Shown here: positions 54,238-63,030 of the stretch, one piece after another
Layout of the letters: each line of letters starts with the position of its first letter
Position numbering within the stretch: position 1 is the first letter of the stretch
NCBI GenBank assembly: GCA_964561475.1
Contig: CAZLPU010000006.1
Span: 29,778 to 93,777, forward strand
DNA: 64,000 bases
Source: CAYUYV01 sp964561475
GTDB taxonomy: Bacteria > Pseudomonadota > Alphaproteobacteria > JAJFIK01
Direction: 5' to 3'
Notes under the pieces: model-generated
The model's database searches: none
What the model saw: only the letters and a program-made list of their open reading frames with translations
What the model was told of the DNA's origin: nothing
Position numbers and translations under genes: made by a program

Positions 54238-54558
54238 ATGTGGCAGACAATCCGGCGGTCCCTCGCGGCCGCGATCCTGGCGGCCTGGGCATTCCCCGGA
54301 ACAGTTCCCATGGTCTTGGCCCCGGCGGTCTTGGCCCCGGCGGTTTTGGCCCCGTCGGTTTTGGCCCCGGCGGCCATGGCAGCAGGGACCGACACCGCAA
54401 CGGGTGCAGGCGGCGCGGCGGCCGTGTCCTGCCCCAGCTGGCGGATGCTGGACAACAATCCCCGTACAAGGCAGATCGTGGCTGCCGAGACCGGTCTGTT
54501 CCAGCGCCACCAGGATGGCCGGATCTGGCAGTGGATGGGTCAGCCCTGCCGCCGGTAA
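54238..54558 (+). CDS. small secreted protein with a repeat-expanded signal region
   Basis: 106 aa. The N-terminus MWQTIRRSLAAAILAAWAFPGTVPM is followed by four tandem VLAPA-like pentapeptides (15-bp repeats at 54313-54372) and then AMAAG, a plausible signal-peptidase site. The mature part is about 57 residues with two cysteines (VSCPSWRML and GQPCRR), which could form a disulphide in the periplasm. GGGAGGCGAG lies just upstream of ATG 54238, which supports translation. No family recognised. Confidence 0.6.
   Translation: MWQTIRRSLAAAILAAWAFPGTVPMVLAPAVLAPAVLAPSVLAPAAMAAGTDTATGAGGAAAVSCPSWRMLDNNPRTRQIVAAETGLFQRHQDGRIWQWMGQPCRR
54313..54372 (+). repeat. in-frame tandem repeat, 15 bp x 4
   Basis: Units of GTCTTGGCCCCGGCG start at 54313, 54328, 54343 and 54358; the first two are identical. 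They encode VLAPA, VLAPA, VLAPS, VLAPA in the leader of the small secreted protein. Confidence 0.85.
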
Positions 54559-54704
54559 CAGTCTGATGATGCTCTGAGCATCTGTCCCGGCCGGCCATTT
54601 TCACGCCGGTCATACCTGGCCGACTGGGCAATCCTGATACGGAATAAAGACCTTATCGACCTGATTTTGAACCATTTGAATTTGAGAATTCGGGGGTTGA
54701 GACC

Positions 54705-55598
54705 ATGGCCATGAAGCGCTTGCGGGATCGGTGGGTCCTGAATTTCAACGGATTTCTGATCCTCGCCCTGATTATCTTTCTGATTGTGTACGGCATTCTG
54801 GACAGCGGCCAACGCATCATCGACGAATTGGACAATGGCGGCCTGGAGCGGATCGGCTTCACGGTGGCGGCGGTGGTCCTGGGGGTTCTTTTCCTGCTTC
54901 TGGGTCGGTTCTTTACCCAGCAGCCCAACGAGGCCAGCGTGGTGTTGTTCTTCGGCAGCTATCTGGGCACGATCAAGGCCAGCGGCCTGCGCTGGACCCT
55001 GCCATTGACCAGCAGGCAGAAGATCTCCATGCGGTATGTCAATCACACCACGCCGCTTTTGAAAGTGAATGACGCCAATGGCAACCCCATCGAGATCGCC
55101 GCGGTGATTGTCTGGCGGGTGAGTGATGCGGCCCGGGCGCTTCTCGGGGTGGAAAACCACAGTCATTTCGTCCACACCCAGGCGGAAGCAGCCCTTCGGG
55201 CTTTGGCCAACCGTTTCCCCTATGAACCGGTGGAAGAGGACGATCAGGTCTCCCTGCGCGGTTCTCCGGAAACCTTGGGCGATATTCTGCGTAAGGAATT
55301 GCAGGACCGGCTCGAGGTGGCGGGCATCGAGATCAGCGAGGCACGTCTGTCCCGGGTGGCCTATGCCTCGGAAATTGCCTCGGTCATGCTGCGCCGACAG
55401 CAGGCCATGGCGGTGGTGGCCGCCCGGCGGATCATCACCGAAAACGCCGTCGCCATCGCCAGGGACGCCACCCGCGCCCTCCAGGAAGAGGGCCTGATTG
55501 ATCAGGCCCCGGAAGCCAAGGCAAGGCTGGTGTCAAACCTGCTCGTGGCCCTGGTGGCCGAGCATGAAACCCATCCGGTGCTCGACGTCTCGTCCTGA
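54705..55598 (+). CDS. SPFH-domain (band 7) membrane protein
   Basis: 297 aa. Two N-terminal spans (GFLILALIIFLIVYGIL and IGFTVAAVVLGVLFLLLGRFF), then an SPFH/prohibitin-like domain: NEASVVLFFGSYLGTIKASGLRWTLPL, MRYVNHTTPLLKVNDANGNPIEIAAVIVWRV, VENHSHFVHTQAEAALRALA, and a helical tail with ARRIITENAVAIA. Such proteins form membrane-associated oligomers; client and role are not deducible here. ATG 54705 or 54711. No NfeD partner is adjacent. Confidence 0.85.
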   Translation: MAMKRLRDRWVLNFNGFLILALIIFLIVYGILDSGQRIIDELDNGGLERIGFTVAAVVLGVLFLLLGRFFTQQPNEASVVLFFGSYLGTIKASGLRWTLPLTSRQKISMRYVNHTTPLLKVNDANGNPIEIAAVIVWRVSDAARALLGVENHSHFVHTQAEAALRALANRFPYEPVEEDDQVSLRGSPETLGDILRKELQDRLEVAGIEISEARLSRVAYASEIASVMLRRQQAMAVVAARRIITENAVAIARDATRALQEEGLIDQAPEAKARLVSNLLVALVAEHETHPVLDVSS

Positions 55599-55688
55599 CG
55601 GGGGCTGGCTGACAGCTTTTGGCTGACAGCGTTTGGCTGCGGGCGGCGGGCGCGGCGCGGGGTTTGAGGTGGCGATGGCCCGGTCGGG

Positions 55689-56726
55689 TCAGACCGTCTC
55701 GAACAGGGTTTCGCAGCCGGTGCCCGACAGGGTGAGGTCCACCCGCATCCGGGCCACATGGTCGAGGGCCCCATAGGCTTCCCGAAGCCACCGCAGGCAT
55801 TTGGCCTGGTACACGAACGGATCCTGCACCCAGGGCTGACCGTCGATCTCACAGGAGACCTGCTCCGCCCCGCTTGCCACCGCCGCCGCATTCCCGAGCA
55901 GGAAGGGGGCATAGACCCGGCCGATCTCGCACAGAAGATCCCGCAAGGTGGCAGGGGGATCGCCCAGGTCGATCCAGTCAGCCTCACTCACCTCCAGACC
56001 GCTCACATCCTCCAGGCGTTCCGTCCACGCATAAGACCGGGGGGAGACCTCCAGGGCAATCCCGGCGGGGGTGGGATCGGTGATCACCAGCATGGTCATC
56101 TGGCCATAGCAGGCGAAATCGCCCCCGCCGGGCCGCTCACCCAGCAGATAAGGCGTGTTCTGAATATGGGCGTCGAAAATCTCCAGATAGCGCCGCCAGC
56201 TCGCCTCGATCACCGGTGCCGTGACCGGATTGGAGCCCACGACGCCGATCCGGGAGATCTGCCGGCTGGCGATGAAGTCCTCCGCCTGGGCCCCTTCCTC
56301 CGGGCTCATCTGCATGGCCCGGCCATAGGGCATGTAGGCGCTGGCCTTTTTGGTGTCCGCCGCGTTGGCCCAGCGGTAGTGGAACATGCATTTGCTCAGC
56401 CATTCATCCCCGTAATCCTCGATCAGCAGATCGATGAACCGCAGGGCCGGGTCCGCCGGGCGCAGGGGCCGGTGGGGGTAGTCCGCCTCAAGACGGTTGA
56501 GGATGGGGGTGGTGTCTGAAAGGGCTTCGGCCGGGCCTCCGTCGGGCCTGGGGATCACCAGATAGGGCACCAGGGGCAGGGGCCGCTTTGGCAGGGCCTC
56601 CGCTTCCCGACTGCCGATGATCACGAACCGGTAGGGCAGGCGCCGGAACCGCAACGCCGCACGCAGCTTGCGCGTGTAAGGTGACGCGCCAATGCCCACC
56701 AGAAAAAGATCCTGCGTCGTGTCCAT
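55689..56726 (-). CDS. glutathione S-transferase family protein
   Basis: 345 aa, longer than typical GSTs of about 210-230. The thioredoxin-like N-terminal domain starts LFLVGIGASPYTRKLRAALRFRRLPYRFV and includes VPYLVIPRPDGGPAEALSDTTPILNRLEADYP. The helical domain has YLLGERPGGGDFACYGQMTML. A C-terminal extension of about 100 residues follows. I chose ATG 56726 because upstream codons are low complexity. Substrate unknown. Confidence 0.8.
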   Translation of the reverse strand: MDTTQDLFLVGIGASPYTRKLRAALRFRRLPYRFVIIGSREAEALPKRPLPLVPYLVIPRPDGGPAEALSDTTPILNRLEADYPHRPLRPADPALRFIDLLIEDYGDEWLSKCMFHYRWANAADTKKASAYMPYGRAMQMSPEEGAQAEDFIASRQISRIGVVGSNPVTAPVIEASWRRYLEIFDAHIQNTPYLLGERPGGGDFACYGQMTMLVITDPTPAGIALEVSPRSYAWTERLEDVSGLEVSEADWIDLGDPPATLRDLLCEIGRVYAPFLLGNAAAVASGAEQVSCEIDGQPWVQDPFVYQAKCLRWLREAYGALDHVARMRVDLTLSGTGCETLFETV

Positions 56727-56937
56727 CCCATCCTCCAGACCCTGCATCAGTGCTTGGGTGTTGTCTGTTGACGCAGAGGGTAGCGGGCGGCGGCGGAGGA
56801 AACCAGGGGGTGCGAAGCGGTTGGGTGGACCGGAGGACGCCACCTTCTACCGGCACCTGCAACCGGGCAAGGTGTGGTTGCCCAGTAGCTGGCGCCGCTG
56901 ATACCGCGTTAACCGAAGCTGGTTGAGGGATGGATCT

Positions 56938-58980
56938 TCAGGACACGGCTCTGTGCATGGTGCCCCGGTCCGCCAGATAGTGGCCGGCTCCGGTGGCATC
57001 CAGGGCCGGGGCGAAGGCATAGCCCTGGAGAATGTCGCAGCCCATCTCGCCCAGCAGTTTGGCATGGGCCATGGTCTCCACCCCCTCGGCGACCACTTCC
57101 ACCCCCATGGACCGCCCGATCTCGATAATGGAGGCCACGAGCGCCCGTCGGGGTTCGGAGCGGGTGATGGGCTGGATGAGCTGCTGGTCGATCTTGAGCC
57201 GGTCCGGTTTCAGGGTCAGAAGGCTGATGATCGAGGCATGGCCCGTGCCGAAATCGTCGATCTCGATGCCGAACCCCATGGCTCGGATCCGCTGGACCGC
57301 CTCCAGAAGGTCCGGATCGCAATCGTCGAAAAAGATCGCCTCCATGAGCTCGAAGGCGATGGAATCCTCCTGCCCGGAATACTCGGCGATGGCGTTGAGA
57401 AAGTCCTGGTCCGTGAGGCCGCTCATGGTGATGTTGAAGGCCAGCCGGGGCACCTTAAGCCCCTGGGCCTTCCATTGCTCCCGGTCGGCCACCGCCTGGC
57501 GGAGCATGAGCCGGTCGATCCGGGTCAGGACATCCAGCTCCTTGGCGATCGGGAAAAACTCCGCCGGAGACAGAAGACCTTCCCTCGGGTGGCGCCAGCG
57601 CACCAGGGTCTCCAGGCCAATGACCTGGAAGTTGCGCGCATCCACCTGGGGCTGGTAGTGGGCAACGAACTCCCCGCGCTCCAGACCCGTGAGCACCTCA
57701 TCGGAAATACGCTTTGTACGGATGACTTCCTGTTCCATGTCCTTGTTGTAGACCACGAAGCGGCCTCGGCCGTTTTCCTTGGCGCGATAGAGGGCAATAT
57801 CCGCATTCACCAGCAGTCTAGACGGGTCTATGGGAGCGCCCTTCATGACTGCGATGCCGATCCCGATACTGGCGCCGAACCGGCAGACCGCATGTTCATA
57901 GGTGACCGGCCGGGATATGGCGCTGATGAGGGTCCGGGCCAGGACCTGCAGATCCTCCTCCTCGCCCTTTTCATCGTCGATCAGCCGGGCCAGGACGAAT
58001 TCATCACCGCCGACCCTGGCCAGCACATCCATGGGATGGACGAGGTTGCCCATGATTTCGGAGACATGAACGAGGATGTAGTCACCGGCGGCGTGGCCCA
58101 GGGTGTCGTTAATCTGCTTGAACCGGTCCAGGTCGATATGGAGCAGCGCGAGGGCCTTGCCCGTCCGTTCCGCCTGGCGCGCGAGCCGGTTCAGGTTGGC
58201 ATCGAGATAACGCCGGTTGCCCAATCCTGTAAGCGGGTCGCGCAGGGACTGGATCTCGATCTCGCTGGCGGCCTGTTCCAGTTCCGCATTCTTGGCCTGG
58301 AGCCGGCGCATGGTGGACCGGGCGGACCGGTGAGCGGGCAGGAAAATGAACAACGCCTCCAGGATCAGCACGGCGGTGGAGGCCGCGAAAATCCAGTCAT
58401 GGACCTGGGAAAGCCGCGCCGCTCTCTGCTCTGCCTCTTTCTCCAGGGTACTGACAACCTGGTCCAGTCCGGTCAGAAGTGTGCCCGGACCAATGGCCTC
58501 AAGCCGGGCCATGGCATTGGATACATCCTGATCCTGTTGAGGTCCGCGGCGCTGATCGAGAACGGTTCTGGCGTCCTGAATATAGCCCCTGACCATGTCA
58601 TCCAGGTCCGTGTCGCTTCCGCCGGATGCGTTTGAACCGAAATAGAGCGCCTGAAGGGCAGGGGACAGGGACGGTCTGGTGCTCAGGGTGCGGTGGGAGT
58701 CTTCAAAGAGATCGATGGCATCGCTCAGCCGCTCCTCAGATATCGCTGAGGGGCGTGCCCCATGCAGGTGAGCATAAAGGACAATCTGCTGGCTGAGCAT
58801 CCGTTGACGGCCAGACATGTTCACAAGGCGCGCATCATCGGATGCCGCGTGAAGCAGGTTCTGGACCACCAGATAGGACAGTCCCACGAGGATAAAGATC
58901 AGGCCGAGGGCGAGAATGTAGCGCCGCCATAGCTGAACCAGACCTGATCCTTGAAATCCCGATGCCGCCGCCCGGTTCAT
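56938..58980 (-). CDS. PilJ-like sensor GGDEF-EAL protein
   Basis: Predicted cyclic-di-GMP synthase and phosphodiesterase, 680 aa. A membrane span (ILALGLIFILVGLSYLVVQ) is followed by a periplasmic PilJ/NarX-type sensor helix NMSGRQRMLSQQI, a second span (WIFAASTAVLILEALFIFL), then GGDEF (DPLTGLGNRRYLDANL, RVGGDEFVLA) and EAL domains. EAL catalytic residues look mostly present: the EAL motif reads GLETLVRW, with NITMSG, ELMEAI, IDDFGTG, KID and EGVE. Single gene, its own unit. Which activity dominates cannot be told from sequence. Confidence 0.92.
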   Translation of the reverse strand: MNRAAASGFQGSGLVQLWRRYILALGLIFILVGLSYLVVQNLLHAASDDARLVNMSGRQRMLSQQIVLYAHLHGARPSAISEERLSDAIDLFEDSHRTLSTRPSLSPALQALYFGSNASGGSDTDLDDMVRGYIQDARTVLDQRRGPQQDQDVSNAMARLEAIGPGTLLTGLDQVVSTLEKEAEQRAARLSQVHDWIFAASTAVLILEALFIFLPAHRSARSTMRRLQAKNAELEQAASEIEIQSLRDPLTGLGNRRYLDANLNRLARQAERTGKALALLHIDLDRFKQINDTLGHAAGDYILVHVSEIMGNLVHPMDVLARVGGDEFVLARLIDDEKGEEEDLQVLARTLISAISRPVTYEHAVCRFGASIGIGIAVMKGAPIDPSRLLVNADIALYRAKENGRGRFVVYNKDMEQEVIRTKRISDEVLTGLERGEFVAHYQPQVDARNFQVIGLETLVRWRHPREGLLSPAEFFPIAKELDVLTRIDRLMLRQAVADREQWKAQGLKVPRLAFNITMSGLTDQDFLNAIAEYSGQEDSIAFELMEAIFFDDCDPDLLEAVQRIRAMGFGIEIDDFGTGHASIISLLTLKPDRLKIDQQLIQPITRSEPRRALVASIIEIGRSMGVEVVAEGVETMAHAKLLGEMGCDILQGYAFAPALDATGAGHYLADRGTMHRAVS

Positions 58981-59083
58981 GCCGCCTCCCCACCTCTTCT
59001 TCCGTCGGGAAGACTACGGCGAAGACGGATAAGGCTGGGTTAAGGACAGGGTGTCGGTTGTGCCGGCCGGGCTGCCCGGCTGG

Positions 59084-59998
59084 TTATGAATCCCAATCCA
59101 TCAAGCGCCCCTCCGCATCCCGAAGCTCCGGGCCGTGGACCCGGGCGCGGCCATCGCCGAATTTGGCATCCCGCTCTCGGAAGGCCTGGCGCAGGCCCAG
59201 TTCCGCCACACTGGCCCGGAACGTGTCGGCGGCTCGCGTATTGTGCCCGCGCACATCGTTCTCCGCCGCCAGACGCTGGAGGGTGCGCGCTCCCATCAAC
59301 TCCAGACCCAGATTGACGATCCGTTTGTTGGCACTCAGAAGATCCGGGTCGATCAGGGCCAGACGGTCGGCAAGCTGTTCCACTTCTCCCTCCAGATACG
59401 CCTCCGGCACGGCCTTGAGGGCCAGCCCGATCTCCTGGGCTTCCGAGCCGGTGACGGAATCCCCCGTGAGCAGCAGGCGCTTTGCCCACTGAGGACCCAG
59501 ATTGTAAAGCCACATATTTATGGGGAGCGATCCCAGGTCCCTGGCCGGAGGGAAGGCGAAGCGGGCTGTGTCGGCGGCGATCACCATGTCGCAGAGCAGG
59601 GCGATGTCCGTGCCCCCTGCGAGGCAGGCTCCGTGCACCTGGGCGATCACCGGCTTGTGCATATCGAAAATGGTCAGCAGATAACGCTGGCCCCGTTCGA
59701 GCTGCCAGGCGTCGTCATCGATGCTGGAGGCGCCCCGGTACCGGTTGGCCGGATCCGCGACCCGGGAGACCGGCACGTCCCGGTCCGCCCCCGCCAGGTC
59801 ATAGCCCGCGCAGAAGGCAGGGCCCGCACCCTTGATGATCACGCAATGGACATCCCGGTTGTTGTCCGCCTCCCACAGGGCCTCGGCCAGTTCGCTCTGG
59901 AGCTTGAGGGACAGGGCGTTGCGCTTTTCCGGCCGGTTGAGGGTGATGCGGGCCCGGCCCCGGTCCACCGTATACAGAATGGATGTGAAATCTGTCAT
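59084..59998 (-). CDS. enoyl-CoA hydratase/isomerase family protein
   Basis: 304 aa crotonase-fold enzyme. ITLNRPEKRNALSLKLQSEL, IIKGAGPAFCAGYDLAG (oxyanion hole), and MHKPVIAQVHGACLAGGTDIALLCD are conserved. The usual acidic catalytic residue region reads PPARDLGSLPINMWLYNLGPQWAKRLLLTGD, which differs from the classical hydratase, so the reaction may be another CoA-ester step. The longer upstream frame starts in an 18-bp repeat array and is not supported; ATG 59998 is preferred. Confidence 0.85.
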   Translation of the reverse strand: MTDFTSILYTVDRGRARITLNRPEKRNALSLKLQSELAEALWEADNNRDVHCVIIKGAGPAFCAGYDLAGADRDVPVSRVADPANRYRGASSIDDDAWQLERGQRYLLTIFDMHKPVIAQVHGACLAGGTDIALLCDMVIAADTARFAFPPARDLGSLPINMWLYNLGPQWAKRLLLTGDSVTGSEAQEIGLALKAVPEAYLEGEVEQLADRLALIDPDLLSANKRIVNLGLELMGARTLQRLAAENDVRGHNTRAADTFRASVAELGLRQAFRERDAKFGDGRARVHGPELRDAEGRLMDWDS

Positions 59999-60015
59999 CG
60001 CCGCCTGTCTCCCTT

Positions 60016-60069
60016 GCCGTGCTCTCTCTGTGGGCCGTGCTCTCTCTGTGGGCCGTGCTTTTCTTGTGG
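60016..60069. repeat. tandem repeat, 18 bp x 3
   Basis: Units of GCCGTGCTCTCTCTGTGG start at 60016, 60034 and 60052; the first two are identical. The array lies between the divergent crotonase and ABC ATPase genes. Confidence 0.85.
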
Positions 60070-60176
60070 ATGGGTCAACTATGGCAGATCCGGTTGAATG
60101 GGGAACCTGCGCACACCACTTGCATCTCACTCGCACTTGCGCATTTTTGAGAGGCAACAGGCGTATTGGGGTGTGC

Positions 60177-61481
60177 ATGGACGAGGGTTCCCACGGTCAT
60201 CCGACCGCAAGCTGGCCGGGTCAAAGCAGGCCCAGTTTGGGCCTGACCGGTGAAGGCCAAATCAGTGAAGATCCGACCGGTGGCGGGGCGGCTGGCGACA
60301 CCTGCAGGCTTGCCCTGGAGGGTGTGAGCCGGCGTTTCGGCGCGCTCGAGGCCGTGCGGGATGTGTCCCTCACCGTGGCCGCAGGAGAAGTGGTGTGTCT
60401 GCTGGGGGCCTCCGGGTGCGGCAAGTCCACCACATTGCGCATCGCGGCAGGGGTTGAGCGCCAGAATGGCGGCCGGGTCCTGATCGATGGCCGGGAAGTG
60501 GCCGGACCCGACGGGTTCGAGCCGCCGGAGCGCCGGGGCGTCGGCCTCATGTTCCAGGATTACGCTCTCTTTCCCCATCTGAGTGTGGCGGACAATGTGG
60601 GGTTCGGCCTGCGCCGCCTGGACCGCGCCCAGCGGGACCGCCGGGTGTCGGAAGCCCTCGAACTGGTCCACATGGACGGATTTGCCGCCGCCTATCCCTC
60701 GAACCTGTCCGGGGGGGAGCAACAGCGGGTGGCCCTGGCCCGGGCGCTGGCGCCCCGTCCCGGTGTCATGCTCATGGATGAGCCTTTTTCCGGTCTGGAC
60801 GTGCCCAAACGGGACCGGATCCGGGATGAGACCTGGGCGGTCCTCAAGGAAACCCGCACGGCGACTCTGCTTGTCACCCATGATCCGAAGGAAGCCATGC
60901 GCATGGCCGACCGGATTGCCCTCATGCGGGAGGGGCGGATCGTGCAGGTCGGTGCGCCGGATGAAATCTACAATGCCCCCGCCGATGCCCAGGCCGCCGC
61001 CTTTTTCTCTGACCTCAACGTGTTTGCCGCCGATGTCCGGGACGGGTGGGCCAGGACCCTGTTTGGCCCCGTGCCCGCGCCGGGCCATGGGGACGGCGCC
61101 AGGGTCAATGTCATGGCAAGGCCCCACGCCCTTTTTCTCGAAGGCCCCAATGGTCAAGAAGGTCTGGGGCGGACTGGGACAAGATGCTGCTCCATTGGGC
61201 ATAGCAGCGAGGGTGGGGGCAGCGAGGGTGTGGGCGGCGTTGAAAGCGGCCGGGTTGAGGGCGTGGTGGTTCGTTCAGTGCTTCTGGGTCCGGAGAGCCT
61301 GATCGAGGTCCGGCTTGCGGGCCCGGATGGACCCGGCACCGATCCCGTCACGGTCGCCGATCCTGTCAGGCACACCGGTCCCGTAAAGGTGATGGTGCCG
61401 GGGACCATGCTGCCGGGGCCGGGAACCCGGGTGCGGGTGGCCATCGATCCGGCCCATTTGTTCGTCTTTCCTTTTCAATAA
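60177..61481 (+). CDS. orphan ABC transporter ATPase, iron/polyamine type with TOBE-like tail
   Basis: 434 aa. Walker A GASGCGKST (residues 77-85), Q-loop MFQDYALFPHLSV, signature NLSGGEQQR, Walker B VMLMDEPFSGLD and H-loop VTHDPKEAMRMAD belong to the FbpC/PotA/UgpC group. The C-terminal 150 residues hold MARPHALFL and EVRLAGPDGPGTDPVT, a TOBE-like region interrupted by a Gly-rich insert with a 15-bp x 2 repeat (61204-61233). No permease or binding protein lies nearby, so the substrate is unknown. ATG 60177 is one choice; GTG 60171 is close. Confidence 0.82.
   Translation: MDEGSHGHPTASWPGQSRPSLGLTGEGQISEDPTGGGAAGDTCRLALEGVSRRFGALEAVRDVSLTVAAGEVVCLLGASGCGKSTTLRIAAGVERQNGGRVLIDGREVAGPDGFEPPERRGVGLMFQDYALFPHLSVADNVGFGLRRLDRAQRDRRVSEALELVHMDGFAAAYPSNLSGGEQQRVALARALAPRPGVMLMDEPFSGLDVPKRDRIRDETWAVLKETRTATLLVTHDPKEAMRMADRIALMREGRIVQVGAPDEIYNAPADAQAAAFFSDLNVFAADVRDGWARTLFGPVPAPGHGDGARVNVMARPHALFLEGPNGQEGLGRTGTRCCSIGHSSEGGGSEGVGGVESGRVEGVVVRSVLLGPESLIEVRLAGPDGPGTDPVTVADPVRHTGPVKVMVPGTMLPGPGTRVRVAIDPAHLFVFPFQ
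61204..61233 (+). repeat. in-frame tandem repeat, 15 bp x 2
   Basis: GCAGCGAGGGTGGGG and GCAGCGAGGGTGTGG start at 61204 and 61219, in the Gly-rich insert of the ABC ATPase tail. Confidence 0.6.
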
Positions 61482-61588
61482 AGCGGGGGTGAGGGCGCAC
61501 TGTCATGCCAGTGTTACCGGAATTGCGTATGGCGCTGATTGCGGGGCAGGGCTGACTTTGCCATGATCACGCGCCATCTCAGGGGCTG

Positions 61589-61612
61589 GCCATCCGCAAT
61601 GGGTTGGATGGC
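61589..61612 (+). terminator. hairpin between ABC ATPase gene and tatA
   Basis: GCCATCC (61589-61595) and GGATGGC (61606-61612), a 7-bp stem with a 10-nt loop. An alternative longer pair (GCGCCAT 61571-61577 with ATGGCGC 61608-61614) overlaps it. It may end the ABC ATPase transcript. Confidence 0.3.
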
Positions 61613-61698
61613 GCCCGTTCGAAACGGTTCGCCGCGATCATGATACCGTCTGTGGGCATTGCCCCGGCGGACCGGCGGCGGACGAGGAGGAATAATCG

Positions 61699-61926
61699 AT
61701 GAATATCGGCGTCTGGCAGATTGTCATTGTGGTCATTCTGGTTGTGCTGCTGTTCGGCCGCGGCAAGATCTCCGAGTTGATGGGCGACGTGGCCAAGGGC
61801 ATCAAGAGCTTCAAGAAGGGCCTCGCCGACGAAGACGAGCAGACCAAGCCCATCGAGCAGAGCCGCGATGAAGCCATGGGCGCGAGTGCGGAAACCCAGA
61901 AGCGCGAACAGACCCGCGACGCTTGA
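61699..61926 (+). CDS. tatA: twin-arginine translocase subunit TatA
   Basis: Pore-forming subunit that exports folded twin-arginine proteins. 75 aa. An N-terminal span IVIVVILVVLLFG precedes the conserved FGRGKISELMGDVAKGIKSFKKGL amphipathic helix and an acidic tail. The FGRGK...GD.AKGIK pattern is TatA/E rather than TatB. ATG 61699 has GAGGAGGAAT upstream. tatC follows after 211 bp with no tatB between. Confidence 0.93.
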   Translation: MNIGVWQIVIVVILVVLLFGRGKISELMGDVAKGIKSFKKGLADEDEQTKPIEQSRDEAMGASAETQKREQTRDA

Positions 61927-62137
61927 GGCGAAAGCTTTCCGGCAATGCCCTCTGACAATGCCCCCCCTGACAAAGGGTGGGCAGGGTCCCTGCCCGGGGA
62001 ACCCCAGCGGCGCACGCCCTTGCGTGGGAGGCCGCGGGGACCCATCCCGGACCTTCAAGCTGTGCCGTTGGCAGGCCGCGTGACCACCACCGCGCTGGGC
62101 CGCAATCCATCCCGAACTCCGTTGCTGAAGCGATGTA

Positions 62138-62941
62138 ATGAGCACCCAGACCGATGATATCGACGCGAGCCGCGCGCCCCTCCTCGAACATCTGATCGAA
62201 TTGCGCAGCCGCCTGTTGAAGTCGCTGATCGCGCTGGCGGCGGCTTTCGGCCTCTGTTTCTTCTTCTCCGCAGAGATCTACGGCTTCCTCACCCAGCCCC
62301 TGGCCCAGGCTCTGGAGGGGGAAGGGCGCCGGATGATTTTCACGGCCCCCCAGGAAGCGTTCTTCACCTATATGTGGGTCGCGGTCTTTGCGGGGCTGTG
62401 CCTGTCCTTTCCCGTGATTGCGGCCCAGATCTGGTGGTTCATCGCCCCCGGTCTCTACAAAAACGAAAAGCAGGCCATTCTGCCCTTCATTCTGGCCACG
62501 CCCGTGCTCTTCGCCGCGGGCATTTCCATGGTGCATTTCTTCATCATGCCCATGGCCCTGAAATTCTTCCTGGGTTTTGAGGTAACCGGAGATGAAGGCC
62601 CTCTGGCCATCGAACTGGAGACCCGGGTCAGCGAATATCTCAGTCTGGTGATGACCCTGATGTTCGCCTTCGGTCTGGCCTTCCAGTTGCCCGTGGCCTT
62701 GACCCTCATGGGCCGGGTTGGTCTTGTGAGCGCCGATTTTCTCCGCCGCCAGCGCCGCTATGCAATTGTCGGCATTTTCGCCGTGGCCGCGTTCATGACC
62801 CCGCCCGATCCCATGAGTCAGATCGGCCTCGGGCTATCGGTTCTTTTCCTCTATGAGATTTCCATCCTGGCTGTCGCCTCCATGCAGCGCAAACAGGAGC
62901 AGGAAGAAGAACCGGGCACGGATCTGACCCCGAACGGGTAA
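62138..62941 (+). CDS. tatC: twin-arginine translocase subunit TatC
   Basis: Membrane receptor for twin-arginine signal peptides. 267 aa with six spans. The N-terminal APLLEHLIELRSRLLKSLIAL and FTAPQEAFFTYMWVAVFAGLCLSFPVIAAQIWWFIAPGLYKNEK are diagnostic, as is VFGLAFQLPVAL-like AFGLAFQLPVALTLMGRVGLVSADFLRRQRRYAIV. serS, a common downstream neighbour in alphaproteobacteria, is absent. Confidence 0.95.
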   Translation: MSTQTDDIDASRAPLLEHLIELRSRLLKSLIALAAAFGLCFFFSAEIYGFLTQPLAQALEGEGRRMIFTAPQEAFFTYMWVAVFAGLCLSFPVIAAQIWWFIAPGLYKNEKQAILPFILATPVLFAAGISMVHFFIMPMALKFFLGFEVTGDEGPLAIELETRVSEYLSLVMTLMFAFGLAFQLPVALTLMGRVGLVSADFLRRQRRYAIVGIFAVAAFMTPPDPMSQIGLGLSVLFLYEISILAVASMQRKQEQEEEPGTDLTPNG

Positions 62942-63030
62942 GCCACAGCCCGTGACCGCGGGGCGGCAGGACATGGTGAAAGGGCTTGCGCCCATGGAAA
63001 ATGGGCCCAGAAAACGGGAGGACGCCAGCC

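Noticed and set aside
59999..60178. N-terminal extension of the crotonase containing repeated KARPTERARPTER
   Set aside because: It is the translation of an 18-bp noncoding array; the family N-terminus fits ATG 59998.
61927..62137. hidden tatB between tatA and tatC
   Set aside because: All frames were read; none begins with a hydrophobic helix followed by the TatB GPxxLP motif.
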